From: Taudactylus pleione
Lineage: Eukaryota; Chordata; Amphibia; Anura; Myobatrachidae
DNA length: 64,000 bases
Assembly: GCA_031769625.1 (NCBI GenBank)
Contig: JAUIMM010000483.1
Location: forward strand, 3,369,501-3,433,500
Reading direction: 5' to 3'
Positions 1 through 11,226 of this stretch are shown here, in pieces. A model generated the notes under the pieces. It saw only the letters and a program-made list of their open reading frames with translations, was not told where the DNA came from and ran no database searches. How positions within the stretch are numbered: the first letter of the stretch is position 1; every line of letters begins with the position of its first letter. A program made the translations under genes and the position numbers.

Positions 1-400
1 TCAAAGGGGGCGTGCTGTCAATGTTGATTGACAGCACGCCCCCTTCGGTAGGCATGCCGGGGGCGTGCCTCCCTAACGGGGGCGTTCCCACGGGAACGCC
101 TCCCGTCAGAAGCCGGCCCACTGACATCACTAGTGATGTCAGTGGGAGTGATTTTGGCTCTGATAGAGCCAAAATCACTCCGGAGCTTGCGGTTGAAAAC
201 CTCAGCCGCAGGCTCCGGCTCGCAAATTCGATGGTCGCGATGGTCTCGACCATCGCGGCCATCAAAATGCATGCTCGTATAGCCTGTGGGTGGTGACCCA
301 CAGCTATACGAGCGTCCAGAAGGACGCTCCATTTTCATGGAGGCCGGCCCTCATTCAGAGCGTGCGCTCTGCTCAGAGCGTACGGCTCAGAATGAGGGCC
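1..400 (+). mobile_element. Multi-hairpin MITE, copy 1 (cut by window start)
   Basis: This is the 3' three quarters of the multi-hairpin element described in full at 58113-58661. The left edge of the window cuts it inside the fourth hairpin, whose two arms carry the core gcgtgctgtcaat / attgacagcacgc. The later hairpins follow in the same order as in the other copies, and the copy ends with the same aatgagggcc terminus. The next three bases are TTA, but the left target flank is outside the window, so a duplication cannot be tested. Open frames on both strands here are by-products of the palindromes and are not genes. Confidence 0.85.
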
Positions 401-2577
401 TTAATGGGCACTTTTATTCTGTATTGGCGCCTATTTAATTGTATTTTTACATCCTGAACACCACTTTAGTATTACTATATTCAACGCTTTTTTCTATGAA
501 AAAAATGGTGTATTGGTAAAGTAGGTGCCGCTACTCACCTAAAGTCACACGATGACATCAGATCTATAGCAGCTTCCGCACTCTGGGTTAGTGTGAAGAT
601 ACCTATTTTATTCGTTTCTGGAATGATTTCACTGATCTTCCTGTTTGTGGAATTAGTTGAAAGTATTAAAAATTAGGTTAAAAAAAAAAAGATAAAAGTG
701 CTGGTCAGGGGCTTATTGATGCTCGGGAGGGACCATATTCTGCGTGTCCCCTCCTCTGAGCAGCGGGCACCCCCAAGCCCTGCATCTCACCTTGTGCCAT
801 CATTTGGGTCCCTCCTAGCTCTGACCTGTTGAGGCATGGACTCCTCAAGACCTCGGAAGGTGTCCTAAGGTATCTGGCACCAAGAAAATAGCAGCAGATC
901 CTTTAAGTTCTGTAAGTTGCTATCACAGCTGTGTTTTCTTAGGCACGCAGCTGCAAAAATTTGCTAATGTTTGTAAAGATCACCTGAGCATAAAAGTGAA
1001 ACAAGGTAATCTATGCATCAGACCAAAAATGTAGCCCAAACTTTGCTGAGAACAATGGTTTTTGTCCCAATGCTCTACCACATCCCAGTCCTGAGATATT
1101 TGCATAAATGCCTAGAAACACGAAAATCGCTGTCTGCCATGAGTTAAAGATGGCCACCATTTCGAAAAAGGAAGCTAATAAAAAAAAAAAATAGTGGTTT
1201 TAAGTTATTGGCATATAGGTGGAGGTTGATTTTTTTAAAAATGATCAAGCAACCGGTGTTGGACCACTTGGTATGTATTGACCCGCCTGCCTTGGCCTAC
1301 GTAGGAGGCCTAGGGGACCATATCGCTGACACCAGGAGCCGGCAGCCAATCAGGCCTGTAGGAGCAGGCAGCCAATCAGGCCTGTAGGAGCAGACAGCAG
1401 GAGACAAAAAAGTAGCTTTACACAAAAAATTGGCAGATATCAAAAATAAATTCCAGGTACCTTCATACGATCACACTAATGGTGCCTTAGTGCAGCCCTC
1501 TCCTGCAGCCCCGGCTCCTCTCTGCTTTATTATTATAACTTGTAAGACTTGTGTAAAATGCTCACTGATCTACTACAGCAGATATGAGTCTATTTGATTA
1601 AATGTATTTATTTTATTATGGAGATTAAGGGTAATGTGCGTATCTCCCTGAAGTGAATCGGCCTTCTTGTTACTGATCTAGAAGGTATAAGTATATACAG
1701 AGCGCCAGGGGCATTACTAGAACTTTGTGGGCAACGTTTTGAAGGGACCCCCAATGCTTCAAGAGAGAATACTCTTTCCCATAGCGGTCTAGCGCAGTGG
1801 GCGTGTCTAGTACTGCTCAGGAAACGTGCTTACTGCCGCATATCATTTTACTACATTAAAATGTCTCTTTATTATCTTCACATCCCTTCATATCACCATC
1901 ACCTTCTTCCATCATAGTCATTACCCCATTTTATAATATTCTACAAAAATAGTGCTTCAAAGTGCCCCACAGTAATGTCCTCTGTATGTAGTATGCTCCC
2001 TAATAGTGCCCCGGCCACTGTTCCTAATAACCCCTTACAGTAGTACCCTGACCCATTTTATATAATGCCCCCTCCCCACCCGTGTTATTTTCAAACCCTT
2101 GTAGGCCCTGTCTGTTCCCCATTTTTATCTCAATTTATGGAATGTTGCCCTTTAAAAAGGCGGCTCCTTGTCAATCTCCTCTCTGGTGCATCCTTCTACA
2201 TTTCTCCCAGCAACGGTCAGCACTGATGTAAGTGTGAGCTGGGTGCAGGGGATGCAGGTCCCTAATCGTACAGGCACTGTATACTTATCAGACTTCCTGA
2301 CTGTCGATGGAATAGTCCCAGTTTCCGAGTTCTATCCCTCAATCATGATCTGGACTGCATTGTTCCGATTGCCGGTCAGTTGTGGGCGGTATGTTCATTG
2401 CTGCTCTGGTAGTAGAAAAAAAAAAGTAATTGTACACTTCATTAATGCAGTCCACAATGCATTGAAGTTAGATGTTCAACTTAGAGCCGCAAATGTGCAG
2501 CAACATTTGGATGGCGGAAGCTTTTGTACAATAGTGGGCAGTATTGTGTATGACCTTTACCATGTTCTTACATACAG
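401..2577 (+). other. plcg2 intron sequence, upstream of first visible exon
   Basis: I see no exon here that matches phospholipase C gamma. The stretch holds AT-rich sequence, short A-runs and one short tandem duplication at about 1335-1400, in which the unit containing ggcagccaatcaggcctgta occurs twice. A 150-codon open frame at 2168-2620 runs into the following exon in the wrong frame and has no recognisable similarity, so I treat it as intronic noise. Confidence 0.6.
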
Positions 2578-2787
2578 TGAGACCAGATTTCCGAGAAGTC
2601 CGATCGTTTGTGGAGAATAAGGCAGAAAGTATCGCCAGGCAGAAATCCAATGACCTCCTGCTATACAATCGCAAAGCTTTAACCAGAGCGTACCCCAAGG
2701 CACCTAGAGTGGATTCCTCCAACTACGATCCCCTGCGCCTCTGGCTGTGTGGGGCTCAGATGGTGGCTTTAAATTACCAGACTCCAG
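2578..2787 (+). CDS. plcg2: plcg2 exon A: C-terminal half of the PLC catalytic domain (Y box)
   Basis: This exon encodes part of the Y half of the TIM-barrel catalytic domain of phospholipase C gamma-2, which hydrolyses PIP2 to IP3 and diacylglycerol downstream of immune receptors. The translation contains [15 protein letters not shown], then [14 protein letters not shown], then [15 protein letters not shown]. These are the hallmark Y-box strings of PLC gamma, and the wording is closer to gamma-2 than to gamma-1 as I remember them. The exon is 210 bp. It starts after a catacag acceptor with two bases completing a split codon, and it ends CCAG before gtaaat. Its last base completes a D codon with the next exon. 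Earlier exons (PH, EF hands, X box, SH2s, SH3) must lie upstream of the window. Confidence 0.93.
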
Positions 2788-3950
2788 GTAAATACTTTTC
2801 CATTTATTCTGCTCTTACTATTCTATAATATTTCTCATATACTCTTTATTACTCTTTAGTCCCGGCAGGACTGGCCATCTGGCAAATGGCAGATTGGCTG
2901 ATGGACTGGTGGGTCGGTCTGGCTGTCTAGAGGCTTGGCCAAAAGCCCCGCCTCCCGGTGCTCTGCTTAGCCAGCATGTTTAGATGGGCCGTGTCATGAG
3001 GTCATGCTCCCGTGACACGTGACACGCCCCCGGGATGTGTGGCCATGCCCGCAATGATACATGCCCCCTTTTCCATGTACACAAGATAAATGCTGGGGCC
3101 CCAGTCCATCCCTGATTTCATTGTTTATTTATACTCACGCACAAGTCTCTTTGGGCTCATTCAAACTTGTACAAGTTGAAATTTGGTACAAAAAGAGAAA
3201 AAGGTGCGCCTCAACCAATCAATATAAATATCTCTATTTCTCAAACTGGCAGCTCCAAACAGCAGGATCTGCAACCTGCTAATAGGAAAAGACTAATACA
3301 AATTATGTTGAAGCGCTTGTTTGAAAAAGAACAATAGATTCTATAAAGGCAATTTAAGAAAACACAATAAACATGATACAATTGATTACAAAAATATGAT
3401 ATTCAGTGTTCTGAATTATATGTATCAACTCTTAATGCCAATACAAGATGTTTAACTCTCTGTGTAGTGGGACAGAGCATGGATAGTTAAAGGAAAGTCC
3501 AAATCCTCATATACCGAGGTTTAAGCAATGCCTGACACAGCTGTATGTGAGCACAATGTATACAGGCAGATCAATACTCACTGTCCTGATATCTGTGTCG
3601 GTATGGATATTGTACAAATACAAAGGACGTCCTTTTACTCTCAAATAAGCTGTAAACTGGTATGTCCTCCGGGATGTATAGGTTAAACAGTTCGCCCAAG
3701 GTGAAAGTTATTGGCACTGTAGTCAGCCGTATCAGTTATCGCACAATACCTGTTGAGAACACACACTCACCCCAGATAGTGCAGCGTTCACTGTCCGACA
3801 GCGGGAGCGCAAACTCTGTGTGTGTTGATAGAAGGCAAGTCTGTCTCAGTCTCAAGTAAGAGTTGGTACATTTAATTCAGAACACTGAAGATCATATTTT
3901 TGTAATCAATTGTATCATGTTTATTGTGTTTTATTAAATTGCCTTTACAG

Positions 3951-4600
3951 CAGTGGTCAGGGAACAGGGGTAAATTACCCCACATGGGATAAAAATTAAA
4001 TTCCTGGGGGTAATGGACGGACAGCCGGGCATGCATATGAATCACATTTTATAATATAGAATGATTCATATGTATGCCGCTGTGCCGCAGAGAGGCTCTA
4101 AGCCGGACGCCCGCTGAGATGTTATTACCAGCGGGCGCCCGGCTCCTTCCCTGCAGCGCCGCGTTAGCCGGAGGCTGGAGTTCTCTTCTGAACTCCGGCT
4201 CTCTCCATGCGCACTATCGGAGAGACGTCATAGTTCCGAGGAGTAGCCGGGCGGACAGGATGGCGGCGGATGCAGGAGCGGGGATTAAGGTGTTTTTTTT
4301 GTACAAGCGGCACTACAGGGGCATTATATGGGGGCACTACTACAGGGGAATAACTATGGGAGCACTACTACAGGGGCATAACTATGGGGGCACTACTACA
4401 GGGGCATTATATGGGGGCACTACTACATGGGCACTATATGGGGGCACTACTACAGGGGCATAACTATGGGGGCACTACTACCGGGGCATTATATGGGGGC
4501 ACTACTATATGATTTCCTTCCTTTCAAATCAAGGGTGTAACGTCGGCGTATCTAAATATATTTTGGGGTAAAAGGAAAAAAGTTCCCTGACCCCTACTTT
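3951..4600. mobile_element. hAT-like non-autonomous element nested in the fold-back arm
   Basis: The ends form short terminal inverted repeats: cagtggtcagggaac at the left and gttccctgacccctac at the right, with 13 of 15 positions pairing. The flanks are an imperfect 8-bp duplication, CTTTACAG on the left and CTTTATAG on the right. An 8-bp duplication and CA-type ends fit the hAT superfamily. The interior contains a GC-rich block (4080-4290) and an irregular tandem array of units like ggggcactactaca. A 129-codon open frame over this array is repeat-derived. It is younger than the element it interrupts. Confidence 0.75.
4310..4510 (+). repeat. Short minisatellite, irregular 20-30 bp units
   Basis: Units combine ggggcactactaca with ggggcattatat or ggggcataactat about eight times. 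The array lies inside the hAT-like element and is not conserved coding sequence. Confidence 0.8.
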
Positions 4601-5123
4601 ATAGCATCTCTTGTTCCTTTTTCAAAAAAGCGCTTCAACATAATTTGTATAAGTTGAAATTTGTACTGAAAATAAAACCTATGAGATATTTGGGTCTGTA
4701 GTGCCATCCCTAATAATGTTGCTGACTCATCTTTTTATTGCTGAGCACATGAGACGGATTGACAAATAAGATGGGCGCAGAAGCATAAAATTATATTGGA
4801 TCTTCTGTATACTTACAGGACAGGAACTATTGTAATGACATTTTTTTCCTTTCCCCAACTCAATGTTTCGTAAATTCACTTTCTTTTTACCTGATTTGCA
4901 TTAGAATACTGGCATCAGGAAGATATCCGTAACAGGAAGTAGAGAAGACATATTTTAAAAAACATAAATAACTACAAGCGTAATTATTATTGGAACAAAA
5001 ACAAGAATGGTATATACAGTAGGTCATCCAAAGATGACAACCGCCACCTGGATTAGGAAGCTTCTTAACCCACAGTTATGATTCCAAGACAGTACTACAC
5101 TTTAGATTTCCCTGTCTTTTCAG

Positions 5124-5263
5124 ATCGATCCATGCAAATAAACCACGCCATGTTTTCTCCCAATGGCCGATGTGGATACATCCTGCAGCCAGAGTGCATG
5201 AGACAAGACACCTACGACCCAAGCGATTCCAAGAGACAATGGCAGATGATGTTGACCATCAAG
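5124..5263 (+). CDS. plcg2: plcg2 exon B: end of Y box
   Basis: The exon follows a cctgtcttttcag acceptor. The base left over from exon A plus AT makes D, and the translation continues [20 protein letters not shown] then QPECMR. This is the strongly conserved end of the PLC Y domain (family pattern MQxNxAxFxxNGxxGYxLxPxxMR). The following [19 protein letters not shown] leads into the C2 domain. The exon is 140 bp, ends in phase 0 at AAG, and is followed by gtaagag. An alternative acceptor about 30 bp upstream would add residues not expected in the family. Confidence is high because both phases fit exactly. Confidence 0.95.
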
Positions 5264-5362
5264 GTAAGAGAGAGCAGTAAGCACAAGGTGTACAATGCAA
5301 TCCAGTTAACAGAAACCTGTTCAGTAAAACTAATGAGATACTGAATCATACTTTGCTCCCAG

Positions 5363-5477
5363 GTCCTTGGAGCTCGTCATTTGCCGAAGCCGGGCCGTGG
5401 CATTGCCTGTCCTTTCGTAGAGGTTGAGCTATGCGGAGGAGAGTATGACTTCAAGAAGTTCAAGACCAGTGTTATGA
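5363..5477 (+). CDS. plcg2: plcg2 exon C: start of C2 domain
   Basis: After a 99-bp intron ending ctttgctcccag, the frame reads [20 protein letters not shown] then [18 protein letters not shown]. This corresponds to the first beta strands of the PLC gamma C2 domain, with the family pattern GARHLPKxGRxIxCPFVEVE. C2 binds membrane and Ca2+ and packs against the catalytic barrel. The 115-bp exon ends ATGA before gtgggt, leaving one base that forms an S codon with the next exon. Reading through the donor soon meets a stop, which supports this splice site. Confidence 0.92.
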
Positions 5478-6666
5478 GTGGGTTGGAGATCTATTTGTAC
5501 TCCCAATGACACATACTGTAAAGCTAACAGAAGGAAAACTAGATCTAACTGTACATGCTGCACATTCAGTTCATCTAGCAGATAGAGATGATTAGCCTAA
5601 GCTAGCGTTTGCCCTGTAACATTATGGAATAAGAGAGCTAGGCCTTCTCCATGCTGTTGAAAGACACGTTATGGTAAATGGTACACCCTATTCCTGTTAG
5701 CAGTTCAGTTACAAGTTCTGTAAGGAATTCTACACTTGGCAAAAAAGCATATAACAGTAATAAGAGTTAAAAGAAAATTAAATGATTTGATAAATCTAGT
5801 TAGTAGCGATCCTGTTAAGAGGTAGCGGAACTACATCTTACTGACTCATTGTTCAGGGTTCACCCTGATGTCAGACTGGAAACACCTATTGGCAACCAGG
5901 TTACCAAGACCTCCAATGTGCACAGTAATAATTGATTAATGACTCAGCAAATCATCACCAAGCTTGTCACCCATCATGGGTGTTATAGGCTGAAAGAACA
6001 GAAGCCACGTCCCGAACCTTTGTCACCCCTGACCTCTAAACGCATATAATTAGGTCATGACACATTATTAGTCTAGTACCACAGTATAAGAATTCGGAAT
6101 TCAAAGCAAAAGCCGCTATTGTGTTACAACATACGGTGTACAGTATGTCACAGGCACGCACCGATCATCCAAATCATGAATATGATAACGTTGTGTAACG
6201 GGCACATGTATAGCAGTGGGAAGGTGCAGTGACCCTTTTTTTTTTACATTGCATGTTTGCAGACTATTACATTTACGGTTAGGTCTAGACTATACAGGGC
6301 TAATGGCCCTGTGACGTCACACCCACGTGACTCGGCCTGAAAGGGGGAGGGGCAGGGATGGTAACGGGGGATCAAAAGCGGCCCCTCGCGGGCTCGCTAC
6401 GCTCGCCACGCTTCGGGCACGGTGGCTCGCTGCACTCGCCACAGATATTTATTCCCCCTCTATGCCCTAGTGGATGGTAACGCAGGAGCAGTCCAGCCTC
6501 CTGCAGCGGTCACGTGGTGTCTACGTCACAGAGGTCCTTTCTCCAACTTGGAAATAGCAGCAACCTTATATTTACTGCAGGCCATCATTTCATCTTCTCT
6601 CTGGGAGGTAACCCTGCCGAAGTCAACAATTGTCACACGGATTAATTCAGCCCACAAAAAGTCTGT

Positions 6667-6847
6667 GGGGGTAAATTTACTAAAGCTTCTAAAAATGAAT
6701 AAGGTTGTAGTGTTGTCAATAGCAGCCAATCGGATTGTAGTTGTCATTTTTCTATTGCATCCTAGAAAATGATAGAGATAATCTGATTGGTTCCTAGTAT
6801 CAACACCACCACTTTTCATTTTTAGAAGCTTTATTAAATATACCCCT
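6667..6847. mobile_element. Fold-back MITE (gtaaatttactaaagcttct family)
   Basis: The left end reads gggggtaaatttactaaagc and the right end is its approximate complement (gctttattaaatatacccct). The central arms also pair (agcagccaatcggattgtag against tctgattggttcctag). Overall it is one imperfect 181-bp palindrome. A related copy lies at 14474-14608, and a similar fold-back with the same terminal string lies at 8782-8961. Confidence 0.75.
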
Positions 6848-7139
6848 GTACCCACTATGCCGTGATTGATAAAGTTTCAGGCTGCTGAATGATTATGAGA
6901 CCATGGGTATGTCCACTGCACTGGAACTTAGATAGTAAACTTTATTGCTTCACCTCTCATTGAACACATCACGATATAATAATAATAGAGTCCAATGAAT
7001 AGGGGTGCTACCAAAGATTACATGTAGATAATTTGAATTAAATCTGGGAATCGGGTTAGCGGAAGAGAATCTTAGACTAGGTGCACTCAGGCAATAAATC
7101 AAATATTAAAATGTAACTTTTATTATATCATATGATAAA

Positions 7140-8072
7140 AAAAATTAATATATATATTTAATATTATTAGCACGTGTGAAGCAAGAGAAATAAAAAAAAA
7201 ATGTGTAAAGAGATAAGCAAGTGATTAAAACGTGGTACCACTGATGCTTATATTAATTAGCATCCCAAATTTTTCAATGCTGCCACCATATAATAACAAC
7301 TAATTATTAAAAATATGCTGTTCTTGGTATATTAAGTGCAGCTGCTTTGTAGTGATCCAGTAATATAACTGTTGCAGAAATTACTCCTATAATCGCAACA
7401 ATGTTGTGCTAGAATCTTTACATGGATTGCAGATTATATTGTACTGTTACATTATGTTCATTGTTTCTAGTAACTATTGCCACAGCGGTTAGATAAAAAT
7501 TCCACTGGCATCATTCAGTATAGGTTGAAATCCTCTTATATGATAAATCAATTCTGTATCCTGTTGAAAAATATAAGTGATATCACGCAGCTCCTACAAT
7601 GGCTGCAGTCAGGGACCTGGCTTCCAGCCGAATCAACGTATCTTCAGATATAAACTTCACAATATGGATATACAGTTTACTGTATGATCAGAGGGAAGAT
7701 ATCCCCATGTGTTATGTGTGTTGATAGCAGCACTCGTTGCTAACACTATGCAGGATCTAGGTAATACTAGTCTCCCGCAGACATACATATAACCCCGCAC
7801 TGCACAACCCAGCATCTCCGTATACGGAGTAAATTAGTGTAGTTGTCTCGGCATATAATATTTAATAAGATGGTGCATAGCATCAGCTGAACTGCCTACC
7901 ATTAATAATTAGTTGTTATATAGTGACAGCATTGAAAAATTTGGGATGCTAATTAATATAAGCATCGGCGGTACCACGTTTTAATCACTTGCTTATTTCT
8001 TTACACATTTTTTTTATTTATGTTTTATTTCGCTAGATTCACACGTGCTATTAATAATAATAATATATATAT
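7140..8072. mobile_element. Inverted-repeat element ending next to plcg2 exon D
   Basis: Arms of about 170-180 bp at 7140-7315 and 7905-8072 are inverted copies. Examples are agcacgtgtgaa against ttcacacgtgct, gattaaaacgtggtaccact against gtggtaccacgttttaatca, and gcatcccaaatttttcaatg against cattgaaaaatttgggatgc. The interior has no open frame of note, so it is probably a non-autonomous DNA element. The right edge sits in the region where the exon D branch point is expected. Confidence 0.8.
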
Positions 8073-8117
8073 GAATGATTATGAGTCATGTGATAACATC
8101 CTGCCTTGCTTTTCTAG

Positions 8118-8282
8118 GTGACAATGGCCTAAACCCAGTGTGGACCACGGTCCAGCAGATCATGTTTGAGATCTGTGAACCAAACCTGTCATTCCTGCGC
8201 TTCACGGTCTATGAGGAGGACATGTTCAGTGATCCCAACTTCTTAGCTCAAAGTACATTTCCTATTACAGGGTTAAAAACAG
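8118..8282 (+). CDS. plcg2: plcg2 exon D: main part of C2 domain
   Basis: The acceptor is ccttgcttttctag. With the carried-over A the frame reads SDNGLNPVW then [20 protein letters not shown] then [20 protein letters not shown]. This matches the second half of the PLC gamma C2 domain, including the conserved DNGLxPxW and [16 protein letters not shown] strings. The exon is 165 bp and ends ACAG before gtacaaa, leaving one base that completes a G codon. No frameshift or stop is present, so this part of the gene looks functional. Confidence 0.95.
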
Positions 8283-8781
8283 GTACAAATATATATTATA
8301 TGTATGTGTCACGTGTGCTATCAGTTTTGAGTATGGATTCGTACAGTATTTGGCTAAACTTGCCAAATATAAATCTGAGGGTAATGTCACGATGGTGAGC
8401 AACAATGTCACTTTTCGCCCTTGGGTAGCACATTGGGGCTTTTATAAAATGTTGTATGAGGCCACAATTACATAGTGCGTACATGCCAACGCCCCAACAC
8501 CCAGTCACGCCTATTCAGTCGCAAGAGGAGTTGCGACTGAGATGCTTCATGCTAACGACCGCGAGATCCATCCACAAAATGGACTGTCGTGCAACTTTGA
8601 GTCAGACCCAAAAATTCTCAGCTACTCTACTTTCATTGAATCAAATACAGACGTGTCCTATACACCATACGGCGCAAGACGTCCGACGAGACTGAGCACT
8701 CCGAGAGGTATAGCCCACCCTCTTTTTTTCTTTAAGCTTTGCATTTTGTTTTCATCGCAGATGCAGCAAAACCTCACTCAT

Positions 8782-8961
8782 AAGGGTATATTTACTAAGG
8801 TGCAGATTTTTAGAAGTGGAGATGTTGCCCATAGCAACCATTCAGATTCTAGCTATTCTATTATAGATGGTGCAAGATAAATGATAATAGCTAGAATCTG
8901 AATGGTTGCTATGGGCAATATATCCACTTGTAAAAACCCTGCACTTTAGTAAATGTACCCC
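8782..8961. mobile_element. Fold-back MITE, near-perfect palindrome
   Basis: The two halves mirror each other: gttgcccatagcaaccattc and agattctagctat on the left, with atagctagaatct and gaatggttgctatgggcaat on the right. The outer ends are agggtatatttactaaggtg and cactttagtaaatgtacccc. It can be drawn as one hairpin of about 80 bp stem. The termini resemble the 6667-6847 element. Confidence 0.85.
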
Positions 8962-8994
8962 CCAGTGTACTACAGACCCTGAGCTGCGACTATG

Positions 8995-9682
8995 GGATCT
9001 GGTCAATATCCCAGCACATGGGACGCCGACACTTAGAATACCAGCATTGGAGTCCCAACACCTGTCAGAATCCCGATCGCCGACATCCCGAAAGTAAGTA
9101 GCAGGGTTAGGGGGAGGGCTAGCATTAGGGTTAGGCACCAGGGGGAGGGTTAGGCTCCAGGGGGAGAGTTAGGGTTAGGCTCTAGGGGGAAGGTTAGGGT
9201 CAGGCACCAGGAGGAAAGGTTAGGCACCAGGGGGCAGGTTAGGGTTAGGCACCAGGGGGAGAGTTAGGGTTAGGGACCAGGGGGAGGGTTAAGGTAGGCA
9301 CCAGGGGGAGGGTTAGGGTTAGGCACCAGGGGGCAGGTCAGGGTTAGGTACCAGGGGGAGGGTTAAGGTAGGCACCAGGGGGAGGGTTAGGGTTAGGCAC
9401 CAGGGGGAGAGTTAGGGTTAGGCACCAGGGGGAGGGTTAGGGTTAGGCACCAGAGGGAGGGTTAGGCACTAGGCTGGAGAGTTAGGGTTTGGCACTAGGG
9501 GAAGAGTTAGGGTTAGGCACCAGGGGGAGGGTTAGGGTTTGGCACTAGGGGGGAGGTTAGATTTAGGCACCAGGGAGGGAGGGTTAAGGGGAGGAATAGG
9601 ATACCTAAGTATCGTAACCCTGTCGGTATGCCGGCATCTGGATTTTGACCTCCGGGATCCCGAGCGCCAGCATCCCGTACCC
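8995..9682. mobile_element. Element with internal ggttagggttaggcaccagg array (family T, copy 1)
   Basis: The ends carry short inverted GC-rich blocks (gatcgccgacatcccg on the left, cgggatcccgagcgccagca on the right). The interior at about 9100-9590 is a variable tandem array whose unit is close to gttagggttaggcaccaggg. The same composition, flanked by tcgggaagccggcggtcggc-type ends, recurs at 10713-11226, 36597-36891, 45149-45680 and 57079-57496. This marks a dispersed family in which the tandem core travels with the element. The array resembles telomeric TTAGGG but is interrupted by the caccaggggga spacer. Confidence 0.7.
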
Positions 9683-9925
9683 AACCCCTCCCTTGTGTAT
9701 GAATCGACTAATCCATGAACTGCATTTCTGCACAGCAAGTCTGCCAAGATGTCAGTCAGTACCTGTCTGCCAGGTTAAAAAAGCACCTGCTCCGGATCTG
9801 CTGCAGTGGAGTGAAATGTTATATTAATTCATTAAACAAACAAACTGTCGTGATTCCTAGAGAAATCCCTGTGAAAAATAAGCAACTTGAGAGAACATCG
9901 TGTCTTTTACTGTTATGTCTTTCAG

Positions 9926-10014
9926 GCTACCGATCGGTCCCTCTCAAAAATGGTTTTGGGGAAAATATAGAACTATCGGCTCTTCTGGTATACTGCCAAA
10001 TAAAAAAATATCAG
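9926..10014 (+). CDS. plcg2: plcg2 exon E: end of C2 domain
   Basis: The acceptor is ttatgtctttcag. The carried G plus GC gives G, followed by YRSVPLKNGFGENIELSALL and VYCQIKKYQ. This matches the last C2 strand of PLC gamma (family string RSVPLKNxxxExIELASLLV). The exon is 89 bp, ends in phase 0 at CAG, and is followed by gtaagt. The string KKYQ replaces the mammalian MRPVL-like sequence, so divergence begins at the end of the C2 domain. Confidence 0.93.
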
Positions 10015-10712
10015 GTAAGTGCTGGCATGGCTGCCTTCTATTCACCGGTTATAGCGGCCTGTGGTGTGCGGTCTATGGTGTGCTATATACATTACTAGGC
10101 TCACGCTCTCTCCGTATGTAATAGTGCCACAATCATCGTGTTACCTATTCGCACTGTTCCTTAACAGATCTCCCCTCTTCCAATCCTTATGTCATCCTAA
10201 ATACAGAATATATCCACCAATAGTGATGCATTAATGTGATATTTCCCAGTACACACATATACCTGTAATATAACCCACACTCACCATGTATGAAGCTTTA
10301 TAATGTAAAATGATTTATGTGCATTGCCCTTATCTTCATTTGCACTTATATATCTGTAGAGATACTTTTACTCACCACCATACTTTTTATCACTAACGTT
10401 ACTTAGAGGAAGTTGTAATTATATCAGTTAGTTACAGCAGTAATAATTATTACACTATAGACCAGTCCTGGGGTCTCCCATCTACCCCTGCATCCACTTC
10501 CATGCGCTATCCGGCAGCCAGGTCTGATGACATCACACCTGACCCCATTGTGTACATGCAGATAGGAGATCACCTTGCATGATGGGAACAGCCAGGGGGC
10601 AATGTCCCTTCCCAAAACTGTGCACTACACTGGGAGCGGCATGTGGGCACCGGCAGCATGGGCGATGCACCAAAATCTACCTGGGATTCGTGTGCGGCCT
10701 CCTGGACGATAT

Positions 10713-11226
10713 GCAGTTGGGAAGCCAGCGGACCTAATCCCAACAGCCGGCTTCCCGACTGCTTAATCCCAGCAAGGCACTGACAGGCGTCAAAATCCTG
10801 ACGCCTGTCATTAGACCTACGCCGGGTGCACGAAACCCAGCTTACCGATCGAAAGTAAGCCGGGCGCAGACAGCCGTGCAGGGGGGGGGAGGATTAGGCA
10901 CCCCCCCTGGGAGGTTAGGTTTAGGCTAGGGGAAGGGGGGGTTAGGGTTTGGCACCCCCGGGAGGAGGTTAGGGTTTGGCACCCCTGGGGGGAGGTTAGG
11001 GTTTGGCACCCCTCGGGGGACTTAAGTTTAGGCAGCGGGGAATGGGGGGTTAGGGTTAGGCACTTGTGTGTGGAAGGGGGGGGCGTTAGGGTTAGGCACC
11101 CCTAAGGGAGGGTTAGGGGGTAGAATTAGGTTAGTTAGTACTTACCTTAGGACGATCGGGATTTCCTATTGTGTCAGGCAGCCGCTGTCGGGATTTGAAC
11201 CGCCGGCGGTAAATCATATTGATTCC
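10713..11226 (-). mobile_element. Family T element with GC-rich tandem core, copy 2
   Basis: The left end has gcagttgggaagccagcgg followed by a hairpin around gacaggcgtcaaaatcctga / cgcctgtca. The right end is ccgccggcggtaaatcatat followed by tgattcc. Between them lies an irregular array of ggttagggtttggcacccc units. Orientation is opposite to the copies at 45149-45680 and 57079-57496, judged by which end carries the ggaatcagtatgat terminus. Confidence 0.75.

Larger units (their letters stand above)
3285..4665. mobile_element. Fold-back element with interrupted right arm
   Basis: The left arm (about 3296-3435) and the right arm (about 3850-3950 continued at 4601-4650) are inverted copies. 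For example, acaaattatgttgaagcgct on the left matches agcgcttcaacataatttgt on the right. A second stretch (tgtatcatgtttattgtgtt and its complement) also matches. The right arm is split by the 3951-4600 insertion. No coding sequence is visible. The class cannot be assigned from the ends alone. Confidence 0.7.
2788..5123 (+). other. plcg2 intron A-B
   Basis: The intron begins gtaaat and ends ttttcag. It holds a fold-back element interrupted by an hAT-like element (separate entries) and, inside the hAT element, a short tandem array at about 4310-4510. No further exon is needed to keep the reading frame between exons A and B. Confidence 0.75.
5478..8117 (+). other. plcg2 intron C-D
   Basis: The intron contains a 181-bp fold-back MITE (6667-6847) and an approximately 930-bp inverted-repeat element (7140-8072) that ends only about 45 bp before exon D. 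The block at 5500-6660 shows no exon-like segment. Around 6360-6440 there is a short GC-rich patch of repeated cgctcgctacgctcgccacg type. Confidence 0.7.
8283..9925 (+). other. plcg2 intron D-E
   Basis: The intron contains a 180-bp palindromic MITE (8782-8961) and a 690-bp element with a TTAGGG-like tandem core (8995-9682). The remaining sequence shows no exon signals, and open frames of 60-127 codons here are not family-like. Confidence 0.7.

Noticed and set aside
2168..2620. 150-codon open frame before plcg2 exon A
   Set aside because: It overlaps the exon in the wrong frame and shows no resemblance to PLC gamma or any family I know.
5078..5123. In-frame upstream extension of plcg2 exon B (start at 5078)
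   Set aside because: A better acceptor (cctgtcttttcag) at 5123 gives exact phase with exon A and the conserved junction; the upstream residues are not expected in the family.
9100..9590. Interstitial telomere
   Set aside because: The TTAGGG-like words are regularly interrupted by a caccaggggga spacer and the tract has transposon-like ends shared with four other loci.
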